Shown piece by piece: positions 48,577-57,982 of a stretch of DNA of 64,000 nt (positions are counted from its first letter, which is position 1; every line of letters begins with the position of its first letter). Origin of the DNA: Ciborinia camelliae (Eukaryota; Ascomycota; Leotiomycetes; Helotiales; Sclerotiniaceae); assembly GCA_025890175.1 (NCBI GenBank), contig JANPYM010000017.1:1-64000 (forward strand), in the 5' to 3' direction. The translations under genes and the position numbers were made by a program. A model generated the notes under the pieces. It searched no databases. It was given only the letters and a program-made list of their open reading frames with translations, and had not been told where the DNA came from.

Positions 48577-49146
48577 CTACACACCGAAAAGGAGGTCCCC
48601 AGAAGAAAATCCCCAAGACCAATCCGCGTCCTCCATCAAAATCAAGACCAAGTGCCCTCGCTCCCCTCCCACCATTCCCAGTGACAATAATATAATCCCC
48701 CTCCACAATCCACCCAGAGGTCCACAAATCCCAAAGATCAGCGAAGCAGTTCTAGCTGGAGCAGCCAACTTTCTCCTCCTCTTCCGTAGCTTCGGCTCCA
48801 GAAGAGCAAGACTAGCTTCGGCGCCGTCTTGCTCTTCTGGAGGAAAGGGGTATGGCATTCCCTGTTGGACGCGATATGAGGTAGGGTTGGCGGGTTGGCC
48901 GATGTGGAGGAGCTATTTTGACCCGGGACTTATCCATGGGTAGGGTAGACCTTGTAGCTCCGTCAAATACGGATTGTGACTGCAGCTGCTGCTTTGCTGC
49001 ATTTGCTGTTGCATTTGCTGTTGTTGCATCTGCTGCATTTGCTGTTGCATTTGCTGCATTTGTTGCTGCATTTGCTGTTGCATTTGCTGTTGTTGCATCT
49101 GCTGTTGCAGCATTTGCTGCAGCATTTGCTGTTGCAGTTGTTGCAT
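48577..49146 (-). CDS. Gln/Met-repeat hypothetical protein, model incomplete
   Basis: From ATG at 49146 the minus strand encodes about 50 residues of QQM/QQQ repeats (TGCTGTTGCATT-type DNA repeats at 48980-49140), then SSSCSHNPYLTELQGLPYPW, stopping at 48913 (77 residues). A second minus frame (48858-48577, starting MPYPFPPEEQDGAEASLALL) echoes the QG(L/M)PYP stretch and may be a later exon, but I found no intron joining them in phase. Length of the repeat probably varies between strains. Function unknown. Confidence 0.35.
48796..48842. repeat. Hairpin 1, 17-bp perfect arms
   Basis: CTCCAGAAGAGCAAGAC at 48796-48812 pairs with 48826-48842 over a 13-base loop. First of six hairpins in the next 2.4 kb. 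Confidence 0.92.
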
Positions 49147-49437
49147 GATAGATCGGGAAGAGGAAAAGAAAACGTATAGTATAATCTGGTAGTGTATGTG
49201 TTTTATGAATTTGCGTGGAGAGTTGACTGAGGGAACGTCCAAACGGAGTTGGGGGGTGCACGTTGGCACGCAAATGCCCCTCATATCCGGCAGAATTAGC
49301 AACGTGAGTTTGGTTGCCTCCAGGGGTGGTTGGTGGTAAACCACGCCCCTCACTACACCTCAGCTCATGGTACCGGGTTATAATAGCGCGAAGAGTGCTG
49401 GAAATCCCGTCAGTCGGAATTCGTCAGGGGGATCTTC

Positions 49438-49510
49438 AGGAGGTGGTTTGTAACCGAAACCAATGGAGTCGTCCAGCAACTTCATTGATCTCACTTACAA
49501 ACCACCTCCT
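49438..49510. repeat. Hairpin 2, 16-bp perfect arms
   Basis: AGGAGGTGGTTTGTAA at 49438-49453 is the exact reverse complement of 49495-49510, with a 41-base spacer. Both strands read Tyr-Lys-Pro-Pro-Pro through an arm. Confidence 0.92.
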
Positions 49511-49621
49511 CTCCCGAAAGCAAAAGCATTGGAATTCGAAGGTCTGGATTTGCCGTCTGTGGAATTTGGATTTAATCCAAATTCCACAGACGGCAAATCC
49601 CGAACAATAATGTCACCATAG
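49463..49621 (+). CDS. Possible 52-residue ORF across hairpins 2 and 3
   Basis: Starts MESSSNFIDLTYKPPPLPKA and ends after SRTIMSP. Composition is protein-like, and it spans the long palindrome at 49546-49600. The opposite strand reads almost the same peptide through the palindrome (DLPSVEFG..NPNSTDG), so one of the two readings is a mirror effect. No homology recognised. Confidence 0.3.
   Translation: MESSSNFIDLTYKPPPLPKAKALEFEGLDLPSVEFGFNPNSTDGKSRTIMSP
49546..49600. repeat. 55-base palindrome (hairpin 3), 27-bp perfect arms
   Basis: Arm 49546-49572 begins GGATTTGCCGTCTGTGG; arm 49574-49600 is its exact reverse complement, with one base (T) between. Near-perfect palindromes of this length are unstable in replication, so perfect arms imply recent origin or selection. 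Confidence 0.95.
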
Positions 49622-50034
49622 TTTGTTGACAGGCGTAGGACCCACAGGTGGTCCAATTTCGAAGACAGCAGCGACGCGGGGACCCCAACTCGCTCCATGT
49701 TCCTGCGTGCGAGCCGCGAATTGAAAGAAGAAACGGAGGTCTGTGAGTTGTGGCAGGATCGTATCCTTTAAAAAAGGGAAGGCGTACGAGGCTGTGTTGC
49801 CAGTCTGCCAAATATTGGGACAGAAGCATCACCGACGATGAGACATTGTATACCACAGACGCATTGCTGAAAAAGCGAAAGAGATTTCTGTGCCATTCTG
49901 CCAATCGCTTGTAAATGTATGTGTGAAAGGATGGTATATGCTGAGGATGGTCAGAAGTGGCTGAGTATCGTGAGGTTGAGGTTGGTCTGGTATGGTGAGA
50001 AGTGGGATAGATGATTCCTCTCAAGATAGAATGT

Positions 50035-50583
50035 TCAGGAAGAGACTGGTGACATTGGAGGTGGAAGTGGAAATGTATCTTCGACTTCAAGAGGTGGTGA
50101 TAGGAATGACGGATCAAATCCCAAGTCATCATCAAGAAGCGGTCTTGCCTTGAGTAGCTCTGCGAGTTGCAGTCTTCCTCATCGAGACCGACAGGATAAG
50201 TAGGACTTCTGGTATTTCTTCGGAGGCAACTGAACCTAGAACGTTCGATCAAAATCAGTAATGTCTTCCATCAAGTGATCAAGGCTGCTGAAAGGACTCT
50301 CAAAGAACTCACCTCGATATTCGTACTGCCGTCTTTCCTTCAACAACACCGAGAGAACAAGCTTCACAGTTTCAATCAAGAAGGGCACGCCGAAGCGGCT
50401 GAGGGTAACGAAGTATATTACTATAAGATGTAAAGCTATAGTCTGATATCCAGTTGACCCAAACACCACCATACATATTGGAATTCCCTCCCAGCAGCCT
50501 CCACCAGTGTGCTTTTGGAACATCTCCATCACGGCGACATTCCAACCTTTCTCCCCAAGGTTATGGGGATGTTCCAAGAGCAC
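50035..50583 (-). CDS. Hypothetical protein, 3' exons
   Basis: Exons 50583?-50313 and 50177-50035 join in phase across a 135-base intron (donor GTGAGT, acceptor GATGAG). The joined reading ends RLQLAELLKARPLLDDDLGF and a proline-rich tail before the stop. Upstream sequence contains a hydrophobic stretch (ALHLIVIYFVTL), but a start ATG and first exon are not resolved; hairpin 4 lies across the upstream edge. No family recognised. The open frame at 49572-50252 appears to be a shadow. Confidence 0.35.
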
Positions 50584-50590
50584 ACCGGTG
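50502..50590. repeat. Hairpin 4, 26-bp arms, 3 mismatches
   Basis: CACCAGTGTGCTTTTGGAAC at 50502 onwards (to 50527) pairs with 50565-50590. The 37-base spacer itself has a small inner stem. Confidence 0.88.
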
Positions 50591-50593
50591 AAG

Positions 50594-50672
50594 CAAAGAT
50601 ACTTTCAGCATGGGATGTACAATGCTAGCGAAGAAACATGGCATTGTACATCCCATGTTGAAGGTATCTTTG
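50594..50672. repeat. Hairpin 5, 32-bp arms, 2 mismatches
   Basis: CAAAGATACTTTCAGCATGG at 50594 onwards (to 50625) pairs with 50641-50672 across a 15-base loop. It begins only 3 bases after hairpin 4. Confidence 0.92.
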
Positions 50673-50775
50673 TTTTAGTTTTTTCAACTCTCCAGCATGA
50701 AACTTTGTTCCTGGAGAATGGTGTTAGTATGTTTGGTATATTAGGAAGGGAGGGAGGGGAAGGAATTAATTTACT

Positions 50776-51118
50776 TTAGTTCTTCCAAGCTCTATTCGTT
50801 TCCAGTAATTCATATCCCATATCTTCTCTACTCGCGTTTGTTCGTTGCTCTATCGTGAAGATCGTGACATTTTCCACCGTGGCTTCCGCGTCGAACCTGG
50901 AAACTTGAAGTCAGTCAACATATTTCTGGTGGGTGAAAAAAGACAGATGTAAGATCGGGAACGCTCAGGAGGAGATACATACCGAGAGAAGGCAGGCAGA
51001 GCCCATGAGAAACTTGTACCGGCTGGTTGGAAGATGCCTCAACTACCTGAGCAGAAGATGCTGCATCTGTCTGACTGGAAGGTATCTTGTCCGACCGATT
51101 TAAAGCTTCTGGAGCCAT
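50776..51118 (-). CDS. Hypothetical 87-residue protein
   Basis: Two exons (51118-50983, 50903-50776) with a GTATGT...TTCAAG intron, in phase. Starts MAPEALNRSDKIPSSQTDAA; the C-terminal half is FDAEATVENVTIFTIEQRTN and ends RAWKN. The choice of acceptor (50904) is fixed by phase. The start codon lies in the outer edge of hairpin 6. No family recognised, no signal peptide or membrane segment. Confidence 0.42.
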
Positions 51119-51169
51119 TGCTCCAAAGGTCCTGGGGATGGGATCATTACCCCAGGACCTTTGGCAATG
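51116..51169. repeat. Hairpin 6, 15-bp perfect core arms
   Basis: CCAAAGGTCCTGGGG at 51123-51137 pairs exactly with 51150-51164 over a 12-base loop. CATTG/CAATG extends the pairing outside a 2-base bulge. It covers the start codon region of the 87-residue frame. Confidence 0.92.
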
Positions 51170-52623
51170 AAGACCGGAAGTTGAACCCGAGGGTCAACTT
51201 TGAAAAGCCGATAGAACTTTCGTTTCTTGCTCTAACCAAACCATCAAGATCAAGTTCGTGGAGACAGAACAGATAGATGGATATAGTAGAAGATGAAAAG
51301 GCATGCCGTGAAGAAGTTGAGTTGGCAAATGGATGGAAACAAGAAGAGGAAGAAGGTTGAAAGAGTTTAAGATCAAGGTTGTAAGGAAGTTGAAAGAAAA
51401 GGAATGTACAAGTGGGAGATTAAATTAAATACGAAAAAAAATTCAAGATTGTGGGAAGTTCTATCATTCGACCTATTCATGCCAATGCGGCAGATTCGAG
51501 GACTGAAAATTTCAAGATTTGGGGAGACTGAAAATCACACATTTGAGACTCCAGAAACAATTTCTGATTAGATAGAAGTGATAATTGGGATTGTATTACT
51601 ATAGAAATAGCCTTGAAAGAATGTTAATTATCTTTGTTTGGCAGATTTTGAGGTCATAAGTTGTCCATCCTCAGACTTCCTCGAACCCGCCGCATTGGTC
51701 TATAATACCGCACAAAGGTAGCTTGGAAAATTTGCAAGCTAGTGTTATGCCTTGAACCCTGCCAATGAGAGATTTGAAAGCTGTGGAGGGATGGATAATC
51801 TCGTCATCTGATTGCTCTCTCTTTTGGACTTATACTGTTGTTTGCTTCACTGACTGAGCCCCTGAGGTACCCAAGGCAGGCAGGTGCAGTATGGGACTTA
51901 GTCAACATGACTTGAACTTGCAGATGATCAAACACTCTAATAATTCCTTCAATGAGAATGAATTTCAAGCCCCGATCATCCTGTGGAATGGACTTTATAG
52001 GTATACCGATTAGTCCTTTTGGTCTCGTGTTGTAACTGGTTCACTAATTACCACCCATCCGCCCCATGTCCATTAACTCCAAATTTACACCAGGCCATTA
52101 GAATTTGTTGGATAAAGCATGACAATGCATACCATCGTGAAATTGGGATCCAATCTGAGCAGTGAGAACCACTTATCCCTTCAATCAAGCTCATACTCAC
52201 TCAAAGCTCCGATTGGACATACTTATCATCCCATGTGACAGAACAGGTCCATCCATGGCTTTACAAAGTACAATTAACATGTGAAAGACAAACCCTAGAA
52301 AAGAAATGCTTTTTGAATTCGATTGGGCAGATATATTTATATATTTTGGTCGGTACCAAGCTTTCTTGGCCATATCTTGGCCATCTTGGCACTCAACCTC
52401 ACTTGAGTTGAGCCTCGATACATTCTACACACAAAAACATCGAATCAGATTGTTTGGTTGACAAGTTAAAGTGCACGAGAAACAAATACACAGAAAGTTT
52501 TGATTAGAGTTCAAATGACATTAATCCAACAAAAATTGTGAACTAATACATAATCCGAGATGACGCTCCCAGCACCATTAACAAATATCCAATAAATGAT
52601 TCATAAAAACAAGATTCAAGACT
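51170..52623. other. Intergenic, no supported gene
   Basis: About 1.45 kb. Purine-rich on the plus strand to 51430. The short TTGGCCATATCTTGGCCATC direct repeat is near 52370. No coding signal. Confidence 0.5.
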
Positions 52624-52903
52624 CTAAAACTTGTTGATTTCGTCGTTGACGAGGTTGTTGACTTCTGGGTCGAAACCAGAAGACATTCCCTCCTTGCTTG
52701 CGAATTCATCGACGGCTATGTGGAGGGTATCTTAGTATAGGTCTTGATCGTGGGCGTGAAGAGAAATGCTTACCAGAGTCGACCATGGTATCTTCGGTCT
52801 TATCATTGCTACCGTTGGAGTTGTTGGCGTTGTTATCTCCATCGTTTCCACCTTGTCCGGTGGCATCGTTCTCGAACTCTCTGATGTCGTCTCCGAAACC
52901 CAT
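52624..52903 (-). CDS. Small acidic Asn/Gly-rich protein, 73 residues
   Basis: Exons 52903-52774 and 52715-52624 join in phase across a 58-base intron (GTAAGC...CATAG). The protein starts MGFGDDIREFENDATGQGGN, has an Asn/Asp/Gly-rich low-complexity middle (about 20-33), and a tidy C-terminal segment SGFDPEVNNLVNDEINKF with amphipathic character. Strong codon bias towards C-ending codons (GAC, AAC, GTC) suggests high expression. It resembles small conserved, probably disordered, stress or starvation-type fungal proteins, but I cannot name a family. Promoter upstream is C/T-rich. Confidence 0.7.
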
Positions 52904-54484
52904 GATGATTGATTGAAGTGGTTGGTGGTTGGTGGTTTGGGGTAGTCTGCGGTAGATGTTAATACAGGCTGGGGAGTGATCGAGGGGACCCGGATGATTG
53001 CTAGCTTACTTGGTATTGGTTTGAAGTGCTGTATGAAAAAGCTGATGTGTTGATGAAAAAGAATGAGAAAATAAGAGGATGGTGAGACTTCTTATAGATG
53101 CTTCCTCCCGCTAGAACTTCAAATTCCAAGATTCAACAGTTGCTCTACTATTCACCTTGGCAAGGTAGCTGGAATCTAGCTCGAATCTAGCTCGAATGTT
53201 ACATCACAGTTATTAAACCAATGCATCATGATGTACCAGTCGGCGCTCTTATCTCGACATTTAATTTCTTTATCAACATGATACCCATATTTAGACCCCA
53301 CGTTCTGAAATGGTCACCCAATAACATCTCATTATCGAGCTTTGGTGAGCAATTCTTTCTCTCTTTTAGGATCTCTGCATCAAACGAAGATGGGCTGGTC
53401 GATAGGGGATTCGGGGTTTCTCGGAAGTCTGCAGCCAAAATAAACTTGATCTCGACCGATAAACCCCTGTGCAGCTGCGCTCTTGCATGAACAAGCGTCA
53501 TGTTGATATTAATACCTCAGTCCGCAGTCAGCAGAACAGGGTTCAGATGCTGATCTGTCTCAAAGCTTGATTGCGATCGGATGTGCACGCCAATGTATGG
53601 GGAAAAGCTTGATTGAACGAACGAATTCATATCTTTTCCATGTCATTAGGTATTATGGATCGATTTGGCAGGTGCGAATTTCGAAGGTCAAGATCGTACC
53701 TCTAATAACAAATGAACCCTCTCCACATCAAAACCCCTTTATCATTTGTGATGCAAGTCAAGCATTAAAGCTACCTAGGGAGGGAGGTAGTAGGTTGTAA
53801 GTAGGTTTTACTTAATTGGCCCGCCGATAGAAGTTGGAAGATAGAACTACTATCTCCAACAGTTTGCTCTCTTCCACAGTAGAATTACTTCTTGGATGAT
53901 TTTTATTCTAATCGTTCGCTCTATACGCTGAGCTTCGAGAGGAAACTTCCAAATGCTCTTGGACCTATCTAGGGACCTACCTTGTATTAACATCAAAAAG
54001 ACATACAATCGATAGTAATTGCTTATAAGTATTTCTTAACTCGATCATGAATATTGAACTTCTTTTTTTGCAACGCAATGAAGAGAGAGCTTATGGCCCA
54101 AGAAAAATACATATGGTGTCTGGTATAGCACGTGGCCGATTGTGTAGGTTATGCTTTATCCCATTTTTCGTAATGCCAAGCCAAGACCCCTTTGTGATAA
54201 GCATCGATAAGGATCGATAAGCATCAATGTTGTCCAGAGGACCCGTGGACATCACTATTTACCATCATGATGTTTACTTTGTCCTGCTGACAGCTTTTCA
54301 TTTGAATTTGCGGTTTGTATTCATACTATAGATATTATACAATACATCCTCCTTGCAAAAGAAAACTTCTCCCTATAATCTCAACTCTCCTGAGAATATC
54401 GACCTTATTGATCCCTATCAATCTACAGCTTCGACGGATAACCTTAGACTACTAGAATCTTTAGATAACCTCGCATCCAGCAAC
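52904..54484. other. Intergenic, no supported gene
   Basis: 1.6 kb. A short GAATCTAGCTC tandem repeat lies at 53170-53195 and GATCGATAAGCAT repeats near 54200-54225. Frames at 53221-53501 overlap on opposite strands and have no recognised domain. Confidence 0.5.
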
Positions 54485-56002
54485 ATGGAATACAAAATGG
54501 AATATAAACAACCTCCACCAGCATGTGTTGAGAAGAAACGACCTTTAACCATCTCCTCCGAAAAGATAACTCCTCGCATCATTATTCATGGCGGTGCAGG
54601 TAATATCCTACCCGCGAACCTTCCACCCGCAAAGTACAAGCTCTATCACGACTCTCTCCTACGAATCCTCTCCAATACCCATTACTTTCTGACCTCGCCA
54701 TCCTCCTTTCCCCTTCATAAAACCTCTTCTTCTTCCACAACCGCTCTCGATGCCGTCACATTTGCAGTTACACAATTGGAAGACAATCCTTTGTTCAACA
54801 GTGGACATGGCGCGGTTTTCACACGCGATGGAATCAATGAACTCGAGGTATCGATAATGGTTTCGAGTGGCAAGAAGAAGAGAGGGGTGGGACTCATGGG
54901 ATTACAGCATATTAAGAATCCTATAAAGCTCGCGCGGGAGATGTTGATACGCGGAGAACAAGACCTAGAAGGTGGAAATGGAGAACATAGGGGGCCAATG
55001 AGTGTTGAAGAGGAAACATTTGTCAAGGCCCATGGAGCACAAGGACATACACAATTACACAAATACTCAGCTGAGAAGTTGGCAAAAGAATGGGGATTGG
55101 AAATTGTAGACGAGAAATACTTCTTTGTTCAGGCGAGGTGGGATGAACATATATCGGGGTTGAAGAAGGAGAAAGAGGGGAAGGGAGAGGCATCCTGGGA
55201 TGCCCAAGAATTTATACCCCAAGGAACATGCGGTGCCGTTTGCCTTGATGCGGATGGTGTGTTATGCGTTGGTACAAGCACTGGAGGCATGACAAATAAA
55301 TTGACCGGAAGAATTGGAGACACGCCCACAATGGGAGCTGGTTTCTGGGCGGAAGAATGGGAGGATACATCGAAGTCTCGGGCGGCTGGGGACGATTTAC
55401 ATCGTCTCCGCCAAACGATGCGCAATCAAGGACCGATGATCGACTTTGGCAATCAGCTGAAAGGGTTAATGGCAGACTGTTTCCCAGGCCTGAACCTAAG
55501 AACTTACAATCCGATCTACCAAGAACTTCTCGAGGAGAAAGCTTTAGATTCCCAATCCAGTTCCCGGAAATATTTTAGATCGACCGCTATGTCCGGGACT
55601 GGAAACGGGGATTCTTTCCTTCGCATTGCCGCTGTACGAAGTGCATCTGCGATTGCACGATATCGTCCCAATACCTCCCTCCAAACCGCCATCACTGAAA
55701 TTACCGGCCCAGACGGAGAGCTGGTTAAATCAGCAGGCGATCGATGGAAGAAAACAGGAGAAGGCGAAGGTGGTATCATTGGGATCGAACTCACGGTTGT
55801 CGTGGATAAACTTGGCCGCAGAATAGATTCAGTGACTGATGTTGTTGCTGACTACAATTGTGGAGGTATGTTCCGCGCGTCCATTAATGAGGATGGGAAG
55901 GCTGTCATGAGGGTTTGGAGACCCGGTCAGTATTGTGGCTTGGAGATGTATGAGGGTGAGGGGATGGAGTATGATGTTGCTGATTGGGTGGATGCTAAAT
56001 AA
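54485..56002 (+). CDS. Ntn-hydrolase asparaginase (type 2 L-asparaginase/taspase-like)
   Basis: Single exon, 505 residues from the first in-frame ATG (MEYKMEYKQPPP); the frame stays open upstream to about 54353, so a longer or spliced start is possible. N-terminal beta-strand PRIIIHGGAGN, GHGAVFTRDG and the self-cleavage site QGTCGAVCLD with the nucleophile Thr at about 248 identify the isoaspartyl peptidase/L-asparaginase family, followed by GVLCVGTSTGGMTNKLTGRIGDTP. The enzyme is made as a precursor that cuts itself before that Thr, giving two subunits; it hydrolyses asparagine or isoaspartyl peptides in the cytosol. It is longer than the bacterial form (about 310-350) because of fungal insertions around 190-235 and 300-370. 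SGTGNGDSFLR is intact. No link to the clusters. Confidence 0.92.
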   Translation: MEYKMEYKQPPPACVEKKRPLTISSEKITPRIIIHGGAGNILPANLPPAKYKLYHDSLLRILSNTHYFLTSPSSFPLHKTSSSSTTALDAVTFAVTQLEDNPLFNSGHGAVFTRDGINELEVSIMVSSGKKKRGVGLMGLQHIKNPIKLAREMLIRGEQDLEGGNGEHRGPMSVEEETFVKAHGAQGHTQLHKYSAEKLAKEWGLEIVDEKYFFVQARWDEHISGLKKEKEGKGEASWDAQEFIPQGTCGAVCLDADGVLCVGTSTGGMTNKLTGRIGDTPTMGAGFWAEEWEDTSKSRAAGDDLHRLRQTMRNQGPMIDFGNQLKGLMADCFPGLNLRTYNPIYQELLEEKALDSQSSSRKYFRSTAMSGTGNGDSFLRIAAVRSASAIARYRPNTSLQTAITEITGPDGELVKSAGDRWKKTGEGEGGIIGIELTVVVDKLGRRIDSVTDVVADYNCGGMFRASINEDGKAVMRVWRPGQYCGLEMYEGEGMEYDVADWVDAK

Positions 56003-56450
56003 GAGTTTACTGGATTCTTGGTCTGAAAGGATACGTAGATACCTACCTACCTAGTGATAGTTTTGCTATTGGTATTATTAATGAAAGTCCGGTCGTGCAA
56101 TCAATATCTGATCTTTTCTTTTATGTTCCTTTACTAAATTTCTTTCTATGCACTTTCAGATATACATTTTTGTAAAACCGTCATCGAGTTTCCTTTCAAA
56201 ATGTAAATTTCTTTCCTACCTAGAAAGGTAGGTAGGTAATCAAAGATTGATAATCTCACCTCTCCTTTCCTCAAGATAGGTATTCTTTACTTCCCAGCCA
56301 TATAGACATTTCTCTATCTCTACTATGCCTGAAACGAAGTGGAAGGGTTCCGGAGCGGGAGCAAAAACGACCCCTTCACTTTACTGCGTTCGGATCACGT
56401 GATTGTATATCTTAATATTATATTTTAAAAATATAATATATATAAGCTAT
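56003..56450. other. Intergenic, AT-rich edge of transposon relics
   Basis: Short (CTAC)/(GTAG) tracts at 56040-56055 and 56215-56240; no gene. AT content rises from 56400. Confidence 0.5.
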
Positions 56451-57207
56451 ATTAATCGTATAACCTGGGATGACCAGTAATACGATAGAAAGGAAGTACT
56501 AGGGTAGAATATGGTAGATTGAGTTGACTAAGGAGTATGTATTTGGTGGCAGCCCAGCTGCCCTTATATGCTACTCCCCTATACCCTATGCGGCATAGCT
56601 TACCACGTGATCCCTGATCATGTGACCTGAAACCATGTGACCTGATTCCCCAATAAGCTATATTATAAATATAATAAAATATTATAAAATAATATATGTC
56701 ACGGAGTGAAATAGAAAAAGGAATCATAATCTTAGGCATCGGAATAGTATTGTAGTAAACTATGAAGAGGAAAGGATTCTGATCTGAAAGAGGATCTGTT
56801 TAAATACCCTCTAGCTTCTGCCCTAGCTCTCTAGCTCATGCTCTAGCTCTCTAGCTCCTGCCCTAGCTCTCTGGCTCCTGCCCGGTAGCTCTCTAGCTCC
56901 TGCCTTAGGCAGGAACCCTTGGCAGTTCCTGACAATATATATAAAATTTTAAAAAAATATTATTATAAAAACTTTATACAATAGATTTAGTATAATTATT
57001 AAGGAATCAGGTCATATAGTTTCCAATCACATAATCAAAAATTACGTGGTAAGCTATACCGTATAGGGTATGGGGGAGTAGCATATAAGGGCGGCTGGGC
57101 TGTTACCAAATATATATTCCTTAGTCAAATCAATTTACTATAATTTTATTCTAATATTTCCTTCCTACTGTATTACTGGTCATTCCAGGATATACGATTA
57201 ATAATAA
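56451..57207. repeat. Inverted repeat pair with transition-biased divergence
   Basis: Bases 56451-56655 recur in inverted orientation at about 57000-57207 (landmarks GACCAGTAATAC, CAGCCCAG, CCCTTATATGCTACTCCCC, AGCTTACCACGT, GACCTGATTCC). Compared with the first arm, the second has many G-to-A or C-to-T type changes (for example AAGTACTAGGGTAGAATATGG versus AAATATTAGAATAAAATTAT), the pattern left by repeat-induced point mutation. Probably the ends of a larger foldback or DNA transposon. Confidence 0.75.
56697..56934. mobile_element. Probable solo LTR with minisatellite
   Basis: Starts TGTCACGGAG and ends CAGTTCCTGACA, so the tips form TGTCA...TGACA, and both flanks carry ATATA (56692-56696, 56935-56939), a 5-base target duplication, although AT-rich flanks weaken this. 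Inside, 56812-56900 is a tandem array of about 20-base CTCTAGCTCCTGCCCTAGCT units. It lies in the loop of the surrounding inverted repeat. Confidence 0.62.
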
Positions 57208-57224
57208 TTATATATTATATATTA

Positions 57225-57773
57225 CTATAGTGGGCAAACCTATAAAGTTTGAAACGTATTTTTTTATTTTTAAAATATTTATAATAATTATATATTGTTA
57301 AGGTATGATGGAAGCATAGGATTAGATTGAGTAGTAGGAATAGTAGAATCCTCGCAGAGGATTCTATTATTCCTACGAGAGCGTGGCCGCGTTCGTGCTA
57401 CGCACGGACGCTACGCCACGCGCCGCGCTAAGTTCTATAGTCACCCGGTTCAACATATATTAGTATTAAAAAGAAATTATAAATAAAAATTAAAATAAAA
57501 ATTAAAATGTAATATATTGAGAGTAGCCAGGGCCGTATAAGCCGTACGGACCGCGAAGCGGCCCGTAGGCCTAATACGGTCTAGCGCCCTATCTCAAGCT
57601 TAAATAGCATACAAGGTTCAATCTTAGTTCTATAGTAATTTCAAATAACATCACACAACTTGCACCTTCACGTGATCTACCTTTTCAACATAATATATAC
57701 TAATATATAATTATTATAAATATTTTAAAAATAAAAAAATACGTTTCAGGCTCTATGGGTTTGCCCACTATAG
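57225..57773. mobile_element. Tc1/mariner-type MITE, about 70-bp TIRs
   Basis: Starts CTATAGTGGGCAAACC and ends GGTTTGCCCACTATAG, with TA on both sides (57223-57224, 57774-57775). The terminal inverted repeats extend about 70 bases through GAAACGTATTTTTTTATTTT. The 549-base body has no transposase frame. It contains two GC-rich hairpins: 57337-57377 (19-base arms, 3-base loop) and about 57529-57583 around CGAAGCGG. TA duplication and TIR structure indicate mobilisation by a Tc1/mariner/Fot1-class transposase. It inserted 18 bases from one end of the older inverted repeat. Confidence 0.85.
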
Positions 57774-57982
57774 TATCCATTACATGACGCTAAGTCACGT
57801 GATCCTCCCTCTCCAGGGTTCTACTATGATACCAGATGATCATTGAGCCTAAGGTCCCTGCAGCTATCACGTGCTTGTGGTGATTCGTGACAGTCATGTA
57901 ACTTGAAAGTCACATAACGTTATTCCGACAACCCTATATAGATACTAGCCCTTATATAACTATATTATATTACAGTAATAAA

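Noticed and set aside
49572..50252. 226-residue minus-strand frame
   Set aside because: Runs through a likely intron and across the palindrome; composition (Ser, His, Arg-rich) is unlike a protein, and another frame fits the spliced gene better.
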